Assembly (NCBI RefSeq): GCF_002946835.1
Contig: NZ_CP026652.1
Location: 5,766,001 to 5,830,000, forward strand
Length of the DNA: 64,000 nt
Source of the DNA: Streptomyces dengpaensis
GTDB taxonomy: Bacteria > Actinomycetota > Actinomycetes > Streptomycetales > Streptomycetaceae
Reading direction: 5' to 3'
Shown: piece after piece, positions 15,492 to 29,055 of the stretch
Layout: every line of letters starts with the position of its first letter
How positions within the stretch are numbered: position 1 is the stretch's first letter
The notes under the pieces: model-generated
The model's input: only the letters and a program-made list of their open reading frames with translations
Told to the model about the DNA's origin: nothing
Database searches by the model: none
Program-made: the position numbers and the translations under genes

Positions 15492-16295
15492 GTGCAGCGC
15501 ATCCGACTGCGCTACACCAAGCGCGGCCGCCTCCGGTTCACCAGCCACCGTGACTTCCAGCGCGCCTTCGAGCGTGCGCTGCGCCGTGCCGTGGTGCCGA
15601 TGGCGTACTCGGCGGGGTTCACGCCGCATCCGAAGGTGTCGTACGCCAATGCCGCACCCACCGGCACGGGCAGTGAGGCGGAGTACTTGGAGATCGCGCT
15701 CACCGAGGCGCGTGATCCGGAGAAGCTGCGCGAGCTCCTCGACGAGTCGCTGCCCGCAGGGCTCGACATCATCGACGCGGTCGAGGCCCGCACCTCGGGT
15801 CTCGCCGACCGGCTCACCGCTTCCGTATGGGAGCTGCGCCTCGACGGCGTGGACCCGGCGGAGGCGGAGCGCGCGGTCGAGGCCTTCAAGGCGGCCGACA
15901 CCGTCGAGGTCCAGCGCAAGACGAAGAACGGCATGCGCACCTTCGACGCGCGTGCCGCCGTAGCAAGCCTTGAGACGCACAACGCAGCAGCAAGCAGTAA
16001 GAGCGACGGTCCACAGGCTGATAGGCCTACCGACCAGCCCTGTGCGATACTGCGGCTGGTTGTTCGGCACGTGACGCCTGCCGTACGACCCGACGACGTC
16101 CTGTCCGGTCTTCGCGCCGTGGCCGACCTGGCGCCGCCGGTCGCCGCAGCGGTGACCAGGCTGGCGCAGGGGCTGTTCGATGAAGAGACCGGCACGGTGA
16201 CCGACCCGCTCGCGCCCGACCGCGAGGCAGTCACGGCCGCCCCAGCCGATCGATCCGGGGTCGCCGCATCTGCCGCCGCGAAGGCGCCGGCGTAA
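15492..16295 (+). CDS. TIGR03936-family radical SAM-associated protein (DUF2344)
   Basis: A 267-aa protein with the hallmark opening of the family (QRIRLRYTKRGRLRFTSH, then FTPHPKVSYANAAPTG) that partners the TIGR03960 radical SAM enzyme, often fused or adjacent to it. The conventional GTG at 15492 has no ribosome binding site. The conserved N-terminus continues upstream in frame (GKRQPEGPPPAPA) to CTG 15450, which has GAAGGA ten bases upstream, so the real start may be CTG 15450. The C-terminus (VTAAPADRSGVAASAAAKAPA) is low complexity. The gene lies directly upstream of rne, as in other Streptomyces. Confidence 0.85.
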   Translation: MQRIRLRYTKRGRLRFTSHRDFQRAFERALRRAVVPMAYSAGFTPHPKVSYANAAPTGTGSEAEYLEIALTEARDPEKLRELLDESLPAGLDIIDAVEARTSGLADRLTASVWELRLDGVDPAEAERAVEAFKAADTVEVQRKTKNGMRTFDARAAVASLETHNAAASSKSDGPQADRPTDQPCAILRLVVRHVTPAVRPDDVLSGLRAVADLAPPVAAAVTRLAQGLFDEETGTVTDPLAPDREAVTAAPADRSGVAASAAAKAPA

Positions 16296-16555
16296 GGAAG
16301 GTCCCGCGTAGGGACGGATGTCGTAGCGCCGCCCTCGTATCCGGGAGCCACCTGGGTCGGGCAGCGCACCGACCACAAGACTTTCGCCAGGCCGTACGCA
16401 CACATGGTGTACGGAACCGGCGAGACAGGACACAGAGAGTTCCCGTGCGGCGCCCGCGCCCCGGACGGCGGCATCGCGCATCGCGCAGCCGCGGACGTCA
16501 CCGGCACTGCCGGACCAGGCGCGGCGCCCGGGAGCCTGACGGGAGATCCACCCGC
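16296..16555. other. rne upstream region (260 bp)
   Basis: No gene is visible. GGGAG at 16540-16544 is the ribosome binding site for rne. A long leader would suit RNase E autoregulation, which is known in enterobacteria, but no conserved hairpin can be identified here by eye. Confidence 0.35.
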
Positions 16556-20692
<4,137 letters not shown>

Positions 20693-20701
20693 GCCCCGGC
20701 C

Positions 20702-20741
20702 CGACGCCTGGGTCCCGCGCGTCAGCGGGGCCCAGGCGTCG
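20702..20741 (+). terminator. Terminator after rne
   Basis: A 17-bp stem (20702-20718 with 20725-20741, one G-T pair) encloses a 6-nt loop, ten bases after the rne stop codon. GC-rich with no T-run, as often in Streptomyces. Confidence 0.75.
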
Positions 20742-20960
20742 GCGTGACCGGTGGCACACCCACGGGGCCGGGCCTGGTTTGACCCCTTCGGCTGTGGCCC
20801 CGTAACCTTGACCGTCGGCGTGTTCACTGACGCGCCGCATCCCCGTAAACCTCTTCCTCCCGGCGTCATGCGTGTCGTGCGCTTCGGGAGAGGCCGCTCG
20901 CGAAGTACATCGCGTACGGCTGGACTGCGGGGTCCCGTTCCGAGCGAGAGAGAGATCCGC

Positions 20961-21281
20961 GTGTACGCCATCGTGCGCAGCGGTGGTCGGCAGCACAAGG
21001 TTGCTGTCGGCGACATCGTTGAGGTTGACAAGATTTCCACTGCCAAGGTTGGCGACACGGTCGAGCTCTCGACCCTGCTCGTTGTCGACGGCGACGCCGT
21101 GACCAGCGACCCGTGGGTCCTGGCCGGCATCAAGGTCCAGGCCGAGGTCGTGGACCACCACAAGGGCGCGAAGATCGACATCCTTCGCTACAAGAACAAG
21201 ACCGGCTACCGCCGTCGTCAGGGCCACCGCCAGCAGTACACGGCGATCAAGGTCACTGAGATCCCCGCGGCTGCGAAGTAA
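20961..21281 (+). CDS. rplU: 50S ribosomal protein L21
   Basis: A 106-aa protein starting [18 protein letters not shown] and containing the L21 signature [17 protein letters not shown] near the C-terminus. GTG 20961 is used; GAGAGAGA lies upstream and homologues begin at this residue. It forms the usual rplU-rpmA-obg cluster, 14 bases from rpmA. Confidence 0.97.
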   Translation: MYAIVRSGGRQHKVAVGDIVEVDKISTAKVGDTVELSTLLVVDGDAVTSDPWVLAGIKVQAEVVDHHKGAKIDILRYKNKTGYRRRQGHRQQYTAIKVTEIPAAAK

Positions 21282-21295
21282 GGGACTGAGGAGAG

Positions 21296-21550
21296 ATGGC
21301 ACACAAGAAGGGCGCATCGTCCACTCGGAACGGTCGCGACTCCAATGCTCAGCGGCTCGGCGTGAAGCGCTTCGGCGGTCAGGTCGTCAACGCCGGTGAG
21401 ATCCTGGTCCGCCAGCGTGGCACCCACTTCCACCCCGGCACCGGTGTCGGCCGTGGCAAGGACGACACGCTGTTCGCGCTGGACGCCGGTGCGGTGGAGT
21501 TCGGTACCCGCCGTGGCCGCAAGGTCGTGAACATCGTTCCGGTCGCCTGA
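21296..21550 (+). CDS. rpmA: 50S ribosomal protein L27
   Basis: An 84-aa protein beginning [16 protein letters not shown] with the L27 motif [20 protein letters not shown]. There is no N-terminal extension of the kind cleaved by Prp protease in Firmicutes. GAGGAGAG precedes the ATG. Cotranscribed with rplU; a hairpin terminator follows at 21584. Confidence 0.97.
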   Translation: MAHKKGASSTRNGRDSNAQRLGVKRFGGQVVNAGEILVRQRGTHFHPGTGVGRGKDDTLFALDAGAVEFGTRRGRKVVNIVPVA

Positions 21551-21583
21551 TCACTCGGGCTCACCTGAACAGAGTTCTTCGCG

Positions 21584-21623
21584 AGGCGGACCTCCCTTCC
21601 CCGTTGGGGAAGTGGGTCCGCCT
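21584..21623 (+). terminator. Terminator after rpmA
   Basis: Stem AGGCGGACC (21584-21592) pairs with GGTCCGCCT (21615-21623), with an inner CTTCCCC/GGGGAAG stem, followed by TT. It separates L21-L27 from obg, which has its own start region. Confidence 0.75.
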
Positions 21624-21673
21624 TTCGCGTGTTATGCAGAAGACATTCCTGTACGTTTCTGGAGGCATTGACC

Positions 21674-23110
21674 ATGACCACCTTCGTGGACCGCGTCGAA
21701 CTGCACGTCGCCGCGGGTAACGGAGGCCACGGCTGTGCCTCCGTACACCGGGAGAAGTTCAAGCCGCTGGGCGGCCCGGACGGCGGCAACGGCGGCCGTG
21801 GCGGTGACGTGATCCTGACGGTCGACCAGTCGGTGACCACGCTGCTCGACTACCACCACTCCCCGCATCGCAAGGCCACCAACGGCAAGCCGGGCGAGGG
21901 CGGCAACCGCTCCGGCAAGGACGGCCAAGACCTGATCCTGCCGGTGCCGGACGGCACGGTCGTCCTGGACAAGGCGGGCAATGTCCTCGCGGACCTCGTC
22001 GGGCACGGCACGGCGTACGTCGCCGCACAGGGCGGCCGCGGCGGCCTCGGCAACGCGGCGCTGGCCTCGGCCCGCCGCAAGGCGCCCGGCTTCGCGCTGC
22101 TCGGTGTTCCCGGGGACCTGCAGGACATCGTCCTGGAGCTGAAGACGGTCGCGGACGTGGCCCTCGTCGGCTACCCGAGCGCGGGCAAGTCGTCGCTCAT
22201 CTCGGTCCTGTCGGCCGCCAAGCCGAAGATCGCGGACTACCCCTTCACGACCCTCGTCCCCAACCTCGGTGTGGTGACGGCCGGTGAGACCGTCTACACG
22301 ATCGCCGACGTGCCGGGCCTCATCCCGGGCGCCAGCCAGGGCAAGGGACTCGGCCTCGAGTTCCTGCGCCATGTGGAGCGCTGCAGCGTGCTCGTGCATG
22401 TTCTGGACACGGCGACGCTCGAGTCCGAGCGTGATCCCGTCTCCGACCTCGACATCATCGAGGAGGAGCTGAAGCAGTACGGCGGCCTCGGCGACCGGCC
22501 GCGCATCGTCGTCCTCAACAAGATCGACGTGCCGGACGGCAAGGACCTGGCCGAGATGGTCCGCCCGGACCTGGAGGCGCGCGGCTACCGCGTCTTCGAG
22601 GTGTCCGCGGTCGCGCACATGGGCCTCAAGGAGCTGTCCTTCGCTCTCGCCGACCTTGTCGGGCAGGCGCGGGCTTCCAAGCCCAAGGAGGAGGCGACCC
22701 GGATCGTCATCCGCCCGAAGGCGGTCGACGACGCCGGTTTCACCGTGGTCCAGGAGGAGGACGGCCTCTTCCGCGTGCGCGGCGAGAAGCCCGAACGCTG
22801 GGTCCGCCAGACCGACTTCAGCAACGACGAGGCCGTCGGGTATCTCGCCGACCGCCTCAACCGCCTCGGTGTCGAGGAAGAGCTGCTGAAGGCGGGCGCG
22901 CGCTCGGGCGACGGCGTTGCCATCGGTCCCGAGGAGAACGCGGTCGTCTTCGACTGGGAGCCGACGGTGATGGCCGGTGCGGAGATGCTCGGCCGGCGTG
23001 GCGAGGACCACCGGTTCGAGGCGCCGCGGCCTGCCGTCCAGCGTCGCCGTGACCGGCAGGCGGAGCTGGACGAGGTGGAGAAGGCGTACGACGACTTCGA
23101 GCCGTTCTAG
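21674..23110 (+). CDS. obg: GTPase Obg
   Basis: A 478-aa GTPase with the glycine-rich Obg fold (residues 1-158, [16 protein letters not shown]), a G domain (P-loop [11 protein letters not shown]3 DVPG, NKID), and a C-terminal OCT domain. ATG 21674 has GGAGG upstream. Obg acts in ribosome assembly and nutritional control; in Streptomyces it influences the onset of aerial growth and sporulation. The gene follows rpmA, as in most bacteria. Length is normal. Confidence 0.97.
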   Translation: MTTFVDRVELHVAAGNGGHGCASVHREKFKPLGGPDGGNGGRGGDVILTVDQSVTTLLDYHHSPHRKATNGKPGEGGNRSGKDGQDLILPVPDGTVVLDKAGNVLADLVGHGTAYVAAQGGRGGLGNAALASARRKAPGFALLGVPGDLQDIVLELKTVADVALVGYPSAGKSSLISVLSAAKPKIADYPFTTLVPNLGVVTAGETVYTIADVPGLIPGASQGKGLGLEFLRHVERCSVLVHVLDTATLESERDPVSDLDIIEEELKQYGGLGDRPRIVVLNKIDVPDGKDLAEMVRPDLEARGYRVFEVSAVAHMGLKELSFALADLVGQARASKPKEEATRIVIRPKAVDDAGFTVVQEEDGLFRVRGEKPERWVRQTDFSNDEAVGYLADRLNRLGVEEELLKAGARSGDGVAIGPEENAVVFDWEPTVMAGAEMLGRRGEDHRFEAPRPAVQRRRDRQAELDEVEKAYDDFEPF

Positions 23111-23135
23111 GGTTTCGCCAGCGCAAGTTCCCTTC

Positions 23136-23227
23136 CCCTGAGGGCTGCCGCCCCCAGACCCCCGCTTGTCGCGCCAACGCGCTTGTTCTCAGACGCCGGA
23201 CGGGCTGATTCCAGCCCGTCCGGCGTC
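23136..23227 (+). repeat. Interspersed intergenic module with terminator, copy 1
   Basis: A CCCCCAGACCCCCG box (around 23150-23164) is followed after 28 bases by ACGCCGGACGGGCTGA (23193-23208) and a hairpin. A second copy with the same two boxes in the same order lies at 58803-58871. The two boxes are 9-16 bp blocks of near identity in otherwise different sequence. Such modules recur in Streptomyces intergenic DNA. Confidence 0.65.
23192..23227. terminator. Terminator after obg
   Basis: A perfect 15-bp stem (23192-23206 with 23213-23227) encloses GATTCC, about 80 bp after the obg stop codon. Works in either direction. Confidence 0.8.
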
Positions 23228-23358
23228 CCTTGTTGCCCTGAGTCGTTCGATGCTCGTGCATTTGTCATGCCTGCGATGTGTTCCGTTCAGCGAGCGGGCC
23301 GTCGCGCCGTGTGAGCTTCCCGGTGTCCAAGGGGCCACCGACGCAAGGGAGTTCGCCG

Positions 23359-24909
23359 ATGCCCGGAGCAGTCTCACGCGATCGACGCCGCTTTCTCACC
23401 GCGGGGGCCGCCGTGCTCGGCGCTGCCGCCTCCGCCCAGCTGTGGCTTCCCACCTCCGCGCGCGCGGCCGAAACGCCGCTGCCCGACGGTGTGTTCACCC
23501 TCGGCGTCGCCTCCGGCGACCCGCTGCCCGACGGCGTCGTGCTGTGGACCAGGCTCGCTCCCGACCCGCTGAACGGCGGCGGCATGCCCGACCGCACGGT
23601 GTCGGTGCAGTGGGAGATCGCCGAGGACGGCCGCTTCAGGAAGCCGGTGCGCCGCGGCACCGCCCAGGCGCGTCCCGAGTACGGGCACAGCGTGCACGTC
23701 GATGTCCGCGGGCTGCGCCCCGGCCGCGTGTACTGGTACCGCTTCCGCGCCGAGGGACAGCTCTCGCCCACCGGCCGCACCCGCACCGCACCGCATCCGA
23801 GCAGCTCGGGCGGCTCGCTGCGGGTTGCCCTGGCCTCCTGCCAGAACTGGCAGAACGGCTACTTCACGCCGTACGCCGACATGCTCGGCCAGGACCCTGA
23901 CGTCGTGCTGTTCGTCGGCGACTACATCTACGAGTCCACGCCGTCGGCCACGGCCGTACGCCGGCACGAGGGCAGCGGCGAGCCGTACACCCTCGTCCAG
24001 TACCGCAACCGGCACGCGCAGTACCGCACCGATCCGCACCTCGCGGCGATGCACGCGAACGCCCCCTGGGTGGTCACCTTCGACGACCACGAGGTCGACA
24101 ACGACTTCGCCGGGGAGATACCGCAGGACCCCGCCAAGCAGACGCACGAGGCGTTCGTCGCCCGGCTGACCGCCGCCTATCAGGCGTACTACGAGCACAT
24201 GCCGGTCCGCGCCACCTCGATCCCGAACGGGCCGCACATCCAGATGTACCGGCGGCTCGACTTCGGGCGCCTGGCCCGCCTCAACGTGCTGGACACCCGG
24301 CAGTTCCGCAGCGACCAGGCGACCAGCCAGGAGGGCGCCAAGGACCCCTCGCTCACCATGCTCGGCGCCGGGCAGAAGGAGTGGCTGCTCCACGGTCTGC
24401 ACCACTCGCCGACCCGGTGGAACCTGATCGCCTCGCAGATCATGATGGCCGAGACCGACCTCCAGGTCGGCGAGGGCAAGCTCTGGTACTACGACGCCTG
24501 GGACGGCTACCAGGCCGAACGCAACGCCCTCATGGGGGAGTTCGCGAACGTCCGCAACCCTGTGGTCATGACCGGCGACCGCCACCTCACGATGATCAGC
24601 GACCTCAAGAAGGACTTCGCCGACCCGGACTCCGACGTCGTGGGCGCCGAGTTCGTCGGCACCTCCATCTCCAGCGGTGGCGACCAGGACCAGGCCGCCT
24701 TCCACGCGCAATGGGACCCGCGGATGCCGGACAACCCGCACTGGAAGTTCATCGACGCCCACCGCGGCTACCACCTCTTCGACATCCGCCGCGACGGCAT
24801 CGACGCCCAGGTGCGGGTTCCGGAGACGGTGCTCAAGCCGGAGGCCGCCTCCAGCACGCTGGCCCGGCTGCGGGTCGAGGCGGGGAAGCCGGGCGTACGG
24901 CTCGTGTGA
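23359..24909 (+). CDS. phoD: Alkaline phosphatase D (PhoD), Tat-exported
   Basis: A 516-aa secreted phosphodiesterase/phosphatase. The N-terminus carries a twin-arginine signal (SRDRRRFLTAGAAVLGAAAS) ending near AARA, followed by the PhoD N-terminal domain (GVASGDPLPDGVVLWTRL) and the metallophosphatase core (FVGDYIYE; TFDDHEVDND; MTGDRH). Members use iron and calcium. ATG 23359 has AAGGGAG eight bases upstream and gives a normal Tat signal; GTG 23278 upstream would place extra charge ahead of it. The protein releases phosphate from phosphodiesters outside the cell. No pho-box could be identified by eye. A palindromic terminator follows. Confidence 0.9.
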   Translation: MPGAVSRDRRRFLTAGAAVLGAAASAQLWLPTSARAAETPLPDGVFTLGVASGDPLPDGVVLWTRLAPDPLNGGGMPDRTVSVQWEIAEDGRFRKPVRRGTAQARPEYGHSVHVDVRGLRPGRVYWYRFRAEGQLSPTGRTRTAPHPSSSGGSLRVALASCQNWQNGYFTPYADMLGQDPDVVLFVGDYIYESTPSATAVRRHEGSGEPYTLVQYRNRHAQYRTDPHLAAMHANAPWVVTFDDHEVDNDFAGEIPQDPAKQTHEAFVARLTAAYQAYYEHMPVRATSIPNGPHIQMYRRLDFGRLARLNVLDTRQFRSDQATSQEGAKDPSLTMLGAGQKEWLLHGLHHSPTRWNLIASQIMMAETDLQVGEGKLWYYDAWDGYQAERNALMGEFANVRNPVVMTGDRHLTMISDLKKDFADPDSDVVGAEFVGTSISSGGDQDQAAFHAQWDPRMPDNPHWKFIDAHRGYHLFDIRRDGIDAQVRVPETVLKPEAASSTLARLRVEAGKPGVRLV

Positions 24910-24954
24910 CGTACTGACCGCACTGACACACCGCGGTACTGCCGTACTCGACAG

Positions 24955-24990
24955 TGATGCCCTGGGACTCACGTGAGTCCCAGGGCATCA
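24955..24990. terminator. Perfect 36-bp palindrome, probable bidirectional terminator
   Basis: TGATGCCCTGGGACTCAC (24955-24972) is followed immediately by its exact complement (24973-24990), centred on CACGTG. With no loop it is unusual as a simple terminator and could also bind a dimeric protein. Confidence 0.65.
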
Positions 24991-25184
24991 CGTGCTTACA
25001 GCGGGTGTGAGCTCGTGACGTGATGTTCTGTGAAGAACCCACGGAAATCGTGTGCAGTTACTCACAGGAAATCCGGACAATCCGGTCCCTGCTCATGGAA
25101 GGCGCCTGCGCACAAGGTGAATAACCGGTTGCGCGCACATATGCAGCAGTGGTCGCTCACCTTGCATGGCAGTAACCGTAAGTG

Positions 25185-25207
25185 GGAACATTCCCAAGTT
25201 CCCTGTC
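25185..25207 (+). promoter_or_regulatory. Candidate sigma-E-type promoter for the cytidylyltransferase gene
   Basis: GGAAC (25185-25189) is followed after 16 bases by TC (25206-25207), matching the Streptomyces sigma-E layout of GGAAC, a 16-17 bp spacer and a TC-containing -10. Transcription would start at about 25212-25216, roughly 12 bases before the GTG. The GGGAACATTCCC palindrome overlaps the -35. Cell-envelope genes are the known sigma-E targets. Confidence 0.4.
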
Positions 25208-25226
25208 GCCCCAAGGTAGGTCACCT

Positions 25227-26726
25227 GTGTCTGAGCACATTGCCAAGCCCCGTACCACCGCAGTGATCCTGGCTGGTGGGACCGGTCAGCGCGTGGGTCT
25301 GTCGATTCCGAAGCAGCTGCTGAAGATCGCCGGCAAGGCGGTCATCGAGCACACGCTGAACACCTTCGAACAGGCCGACTCGATCGACGACATCATCGTG
25401 CTGATGGCCCCGGGCTATGTGCCGGACATCGAGAAGATCGTCGCGAAGGCGGGCTTCACCAAGGTAACCCGCGTCATCGAGGGCGGCACGACGCGGAACG
25501 AGACCACCGAGCGCGCGATCGCCGCGCTGGGCGAGGGGCTGGCCGAGGGCGAGGACCGCAACGTCCTGTTCCACGACGCCGTGCGTCCGCTGCTGTCCGA
25601 GCGCGTCATAGACGACTGCGTGACCGCGCTCGAGCGTTACCAGGCCGTCGACGTCGCCATCCCGTCCGCGGACACGATCATCGTGACCCGCACCCACGGC
25701 GAGGACGGCGAGTTCATCACCGAGATCCCGGACCGCTCCCGGCTGCGCCGCGGCCAGACGCCCCAGGCGTTCAAGCTGTCCACGATCCGGCGCGCCTACG
25801 AGGTCGCGGCCGGCGACCCCAACTTCCAGGCCACCGACGACTGTTCCGTCGTACTCAAGTACCTGCCGGACGTGCCGATCCACGTCGTCGCGGGCGACGA
25901 GTACAACATGAAGGTCACGCAGCCCGTCGACGTCTTCATCGCCGACAAGCTCTTCCAGCTCGCCTCCACCGCCGCGCCCGAGCAGGCCGGCGAGGAGGCC
26001 TACCGCCAGCTGCTCACCGGCAAGACCGTGGTGGTCTTCGGCGGGTCGTACGGCATCGGCAGGGACATCGCCGAACTCGCCGAGGGCTACGGCGCCAACG
26101 TCTACGCCCTGGGCCGCTCGACCACCGGCACGCACGTCGAGAACCCGGAGGAGGTCGACGACGCGCTGTCCACGGCGTACGCCGAGACCGGGCGCATCGA
26201 CTACGTCATCAACACCGCGGGCGTGCTGCGCATCGGCAAGCTCGCGGAGACGGACAACGCGACCATCGAGGAAGCGCTGAAGGTCAACTACCTGGCCCCG
26301 GTGCAGATCGCCCGCTCCTCCTACAAGTACCTGGCCGAGACCAAGGGCCAGCTGCTGCTCTACACCTCCAGCAGCTACACCCGCGGCCGCGCCGAGTACA
26401 GCCTCTACTCCTCGACCAAGGCCGCCATGGTGAACCTCACCCAGGCGCTGTCCGACGAGTGGGCCGGCGACGGTATCCGCGTCAACTGCATCAACCCCGA
26501 GCGCACCGCGACCCCGATGCGGACCAAGGCGTTCGGCCAGGAGCCCGCGGGCTCGCTGCTGTCCTCGGAGGCCGTGGCGCGCACCTCGCTCGACGTCCTC
26601 GTCTCCGAGCTGACCGGCCACGTCATCGACGTCCGCCAGCAGGACCCGACGGCGGGCGCGGGCCGGGCCTCCGGATTCGAGGCGGCCCTGGCCAGTGTCC
26701 TGGACCGCCAGGACGGCGTGGCATAA
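25227..26726 (+). CDS. Fused cytidylyltransferase/short-chain dehydrogenase (ribitol-5-phosphate type)
   Basis: A 499-aa fusion. Residues 1-240 form an IspD-like cytidylyltransferase (AVILAGGTGQRVGLSIPKQL; FHDAVRPLLSE; RGQTPQAF). Residues about 265-490 are a Rossmann dehydrogenase (VVVFGGSYGIGRDIA; NTAGVL; YSLYSSTKAA, with the YxxxK pair). This domain order is that of fused ribitol-5-phosphate cytidylyltransferase and ribulose-5-phosphate reductase (TarI plus TarJ functions), which make CDP-ribitol. MEP-pathway IspD lacks the second domain, so that reading is less likely. GTG 25227 has AAGG ten bases upstream. Neighbours at 26871 and 29203 fit teichoic-acid-like polymer synthesis. Confidence 0.8.
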   Translation: MSEHIAKPRTTAVILAGGTGQRVGLSIPKQLLKIAGKAVIEHTLNTFEQADSIDDIIVLMAPGYVPDIEKIVAKAGFTKVTRVIEGGTTRNETTERAIAALGEGLAEGEDRNVLFHDAVRPLLSERVIDDCVTALERYQAVDVAIPSADTIIVTRTHGEDGEFITEIPDRSRLRRGQTPQAFKLSTIRRAYEVAAGDPNFQATDDCSVVLKYLPDVPIHVVAGDEYNMKVTQPVDVFIADKLFQLASTAAPEQAGEEAYRQLLTGKTVVVFGGSYGIGRDIAELAEGYGANVYALGRSTTGTHVENPEEVDDALSTAYAETGRIDYVINTAGVLRIGKLAETDNATIEEALKVNYLAPVQIARSSYKYLAETKGQLLLYTSSSYTRGRAEYSLYSSTKAAMVNLTQALSDEWAGDGIRVNCINPERTATPMRTKAFGQEPAGSLLSSEAVARTSLDVLVSELTGHVIDVRQQDPTAGAGRASGFEAALASVLDRQDGVA

Positions 26727-26743
26727 TTCAATAATCTTTCCGA

Positions 26744-26794
26744 ATTCAGGCCTCTGTTGGTGTGCGTTTGCTGCACATTCACAGAGGCCTGAAT
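26744..26794 (+). terminator. Hairpin between cytidylyltransferase and polymerase genes
   Basis: A perfect 14-bp stem (26744-26757 with 26781-26794) with a 23-nt loop and AT-rich flank follows the stop codon. It could terminate or attenuate readthrough into the next gene. Confidence 0.55.
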
Positions 26795-26870
26795 CCGTAA
26801 AGTCGCTTTTTCACTTTTGATTCACTTTTAGTACCAAACCGGCACTCACCCCTCAAGAGCAGGTTTCTCC

Positions 26871-28991
26871 GTGATTTCCACCGCTATTCGCGTTGCCCGG
26901 GTGGGCAGCGCGGCCGAGCTGGCCGCGGCGGCCCTCATGATGCTGGGCTACCCCTGCCTGATGCTGGCCGCGCTCCTGCCGAGCGTCCCCGCCTTCGCGG
27001 CCGCGGCCGCCGTGACGTATCTGGCGGACCGCTATCTGCACCGACGCGGCAGCTATCTGATCAACCGCCTCAGCAAGGTGCGCGCCGGTCTGTCCATCAG
27101 GTTCCTGATCCGGCAGCTGCTGCTCGTCCTGCTTCTGGCGCGCCTCGGCCTGTCCGACAGCCTGGTCTTCTACGCGGCCATCGCGTGCTTCCTGGCCTTC
27201 TACGGTTTCCAGGCCCCGCACGGCGCGCTGATCACGCTGATCCGGCTCCGCCGCAAGATGCCCGTCGCCACCCGCAACGTCGACCTGGGCTCGCGCATAC
27301 GCATCCCCGGCGCGCCCCCGCGCCGCCTGCTGCACCGGTCCGCCGAGAAGATGCTCCACCTCGACCTGGCCGCGGTCGTCGGCGTCCTGGTCACCGCGGC
27401 GACCGACAACAACGTCTACGGCTTCGTGGGCATCGGCCTGACGCTGCTGCTGAGCTTCGGCTACGTCGCCGCGCTCGTCCCGTTCGTCCGCGGCAGGCGC
27501 ATCCCGCCGAAAGGCGAGACAGTCCTGGCGGCGGTCGACGACTGGCTGCGTGAGTACCGCCCGGAGACGGTGCTCTACTTCTCGGGCTCCAAGGACTCGG
27601 CGTACCAGGTCAACATGTGGCTGGAGACGATGGAGCAGCTGGACACCAAGCCGCTGATCATCCTCCGCGAGCGCGCCATCCTGGACCGTATGGCGCCCAC
27701 CACCGTGCCGGTCATCTGCGTGCCCGGAGGGGTGCACCTGATGAACATGGACCTGTCCACGGTGCGGGTCGCGCTGTACGCGGCGAACGTCGGCAAGAAC
27801 ATCCACATGCTGCGCGTGCCGACCATCAAGCACGTCTTCATCGGCCACGGCGACAGCGACAAGCTCGCCAGCGTCAACCCGTTCAGCAAGGTGTACGACG
27901 AGGTGTGGACAGCGGGCCGTGCGGGCCGCGACCGCTACGCCATCGCCGACGTGGGCGTCCGCGACGACGACATCGTGGAGGTGGGCCGCCCGCAGCTGGC
28001 CCCGATCCAGTCCTGGCAGGGCGTGCCGGACGGCCCCCGCGGCGGAGCCGCTGATGGACGCTGCCCCACGGTCCTGTACGCCCCCACGTGGGAGGGCTGG
28101 GACGACAACCCCGGCAACACCTCCATTCTGCTCGCCGGCGAGAACATCGTGCGGCGGCTGCTCGCCGCCGACCAGCCGGTCCGCGTCCTCTACAAGCCGC
28201 ACCCCTTCACCGGCACCCGCAGCGCGCAGGCCAAGGCCGCGCACCAGCGGATCACCGCGCTGGTCGAGGAGGCGGCCGCCGAGCGCGCCGCCGACCCGCG
28301 CTTCGCCGCCGACGCCGCGGCGCAGAGCGCGGCCAAGGCCGACATGGCCCGCATCCAGGACCGTATCGCCGAGCTGACCGGTGCCGCCGCGAAGGGCGAC
28401 GAGGCGGAGGCCACCCGTGACGGCATGGTCGACGCGGCCAGGCACGCGGAGGTAGCCCGGCTACGCGCCGAGTGGAACGACGCGTACTGGCGTTCCTTCG
28501 GCACCGCGGAGCACCGTGTCATCGAGGGCGCCGAGCCGCGCCTGTACGACTGCTTCAACGTCTCCGACGCGATGGTCTCGGACATCTCCAGCGTGGTCTC
28601 CGACTTCATCGCGAGCGGCAAGCCGTACGCGGTCACGGACTCCGCGGAGCTCGGCGACGAGGAGTTCAAGCGGCAGAACACCGCGGTGCGCGCCGCCGTG
28701 ATCCTGTCCAACTCGGCCGACGAACTGGGCGAGTTGCTGGCCGCGGTGACCGACCGGGCCGCCGACGCGCAGGCCGCCGACCGCCAGGAGCTGAAGCGGT
28801 ATCTGCTCGGCCCCGACGAGCCGGCTTCGATCGACCAGTTCAACTCCGCGGTGCGGGCGCTGGCGCAGAAGGCCGAGAGGCGCAACCTCGGCCAGGAGAC
28901 CAGCGGTTCGGCCGCGGCTGTGGACCTGGCGGGCGCGGTGCCCGGCCAGCGGGTGACCGGCGAGACGGACGGTGCTGCCGTCACGGGGTGA
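26871..28991 (+). CDS. CDP-glycerol glycerophosphotransferase-family protein (TagF-like) with N-terminal membrane domain
   Basis: A 706-aa protein. Residues about 15-45 (AALMMLGYPCLMLAALL), 80-110 and 165-205 are hydrophobic and form an N-terminal membrane region. From about residue 340 the protein has the TagF/TagB signatures KHVFIGHGDSDKLAS, VLYAPTWEGWDDNP, VLYKPHPFTG and YDCFNVSDAMVSDISSVVSDF. Such enzymes add glycerol- or ribitol-phosphate units from CDP-precursors at the inner face of the membrane. A charged, Ala-rich segment (about 470-540) interrupts the domain and is unusual. GTG 26871 is used. A strong T-tailed terminator follows. Confidence 0.8.
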   Translation: MISTAIRVARVGSAAELAAAALMMLGYPCLMLAALLPSVPAFAAAAAVTYLADRYLHRRGSYLINRLSKVRAGLSIRFLIRQLLLVLLLARLGLSDSLVFYAAIACFLAFYGFQAPHGALITLIRLRRKMPVATRNVDLGSRIRIPGAPPRRLLHRSAEKMLHLDLAAVVGVLVTAATDNNVYGFVGIGLTLLLSFGYVAALVPFVRGRRIPPKGETVLAAVDDWLREYRPETVLYFSGSKDSAYQVNMWLETMEQLDTKPLIILRERAILDRMAPTTVPVICVPGGVHLMNMDLSTVRVALYAANVGKNIHMLRVPTIKHVFIGHGDSDKLASVNPFSKVYDEVWTAGRAGRDRYAIADVGVRDDDIVEVGRPQLAPIQSWQGVPDGPRGGAADGRCPTVLYAPTWEGWDDNPGNTSILLAGENIVRRLLAADQPVRVLYKPHPFTGTRSAQAKAAHQRITALVEEAAAERAADPRFAADAAAQSAAKADMARIQDRIAELTGAAAKGDEAEATRDGMVDAARHAEVARLRAEWNDAYWRSFGTAEHRVIEGAEPRLYDCFNVSDAMVSDISSVVSDFIASGKPYAVTDSAELGDEEFKRQNTAVRAAVILSNSADELGELLAAVTDRAADAQAADRQELKRYLLGPDEPASIDQFNSAVRALAQKAERRNLGQETSGSAAAVDLAGAVPGQRVTGETDGAAVTG

Positions 28992-29011
28992 CCCGCTGAC
29001 CGATGACGTAC

Positions 29012-29055
29012 AGGGCCCGGCCCCGAGGAATTCCCCTCGGGGCCGGGCCCTTTTC
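29012..29055 (+). terminator. Intrinsic terminator after the TagF-like gene
   Basis: A perfect 17-bp stem (29012-29028 with 29035-29051) around AATTCC, followed by TTTT. Confidence 0.9.

Noticed and set aside
25227..26726. Assignment as IspD of the MEP pathway
   Set aside because: The fused dehydrogenase domain and teichoic-acid-type neighbours fit the ribitol-phosphate function better.
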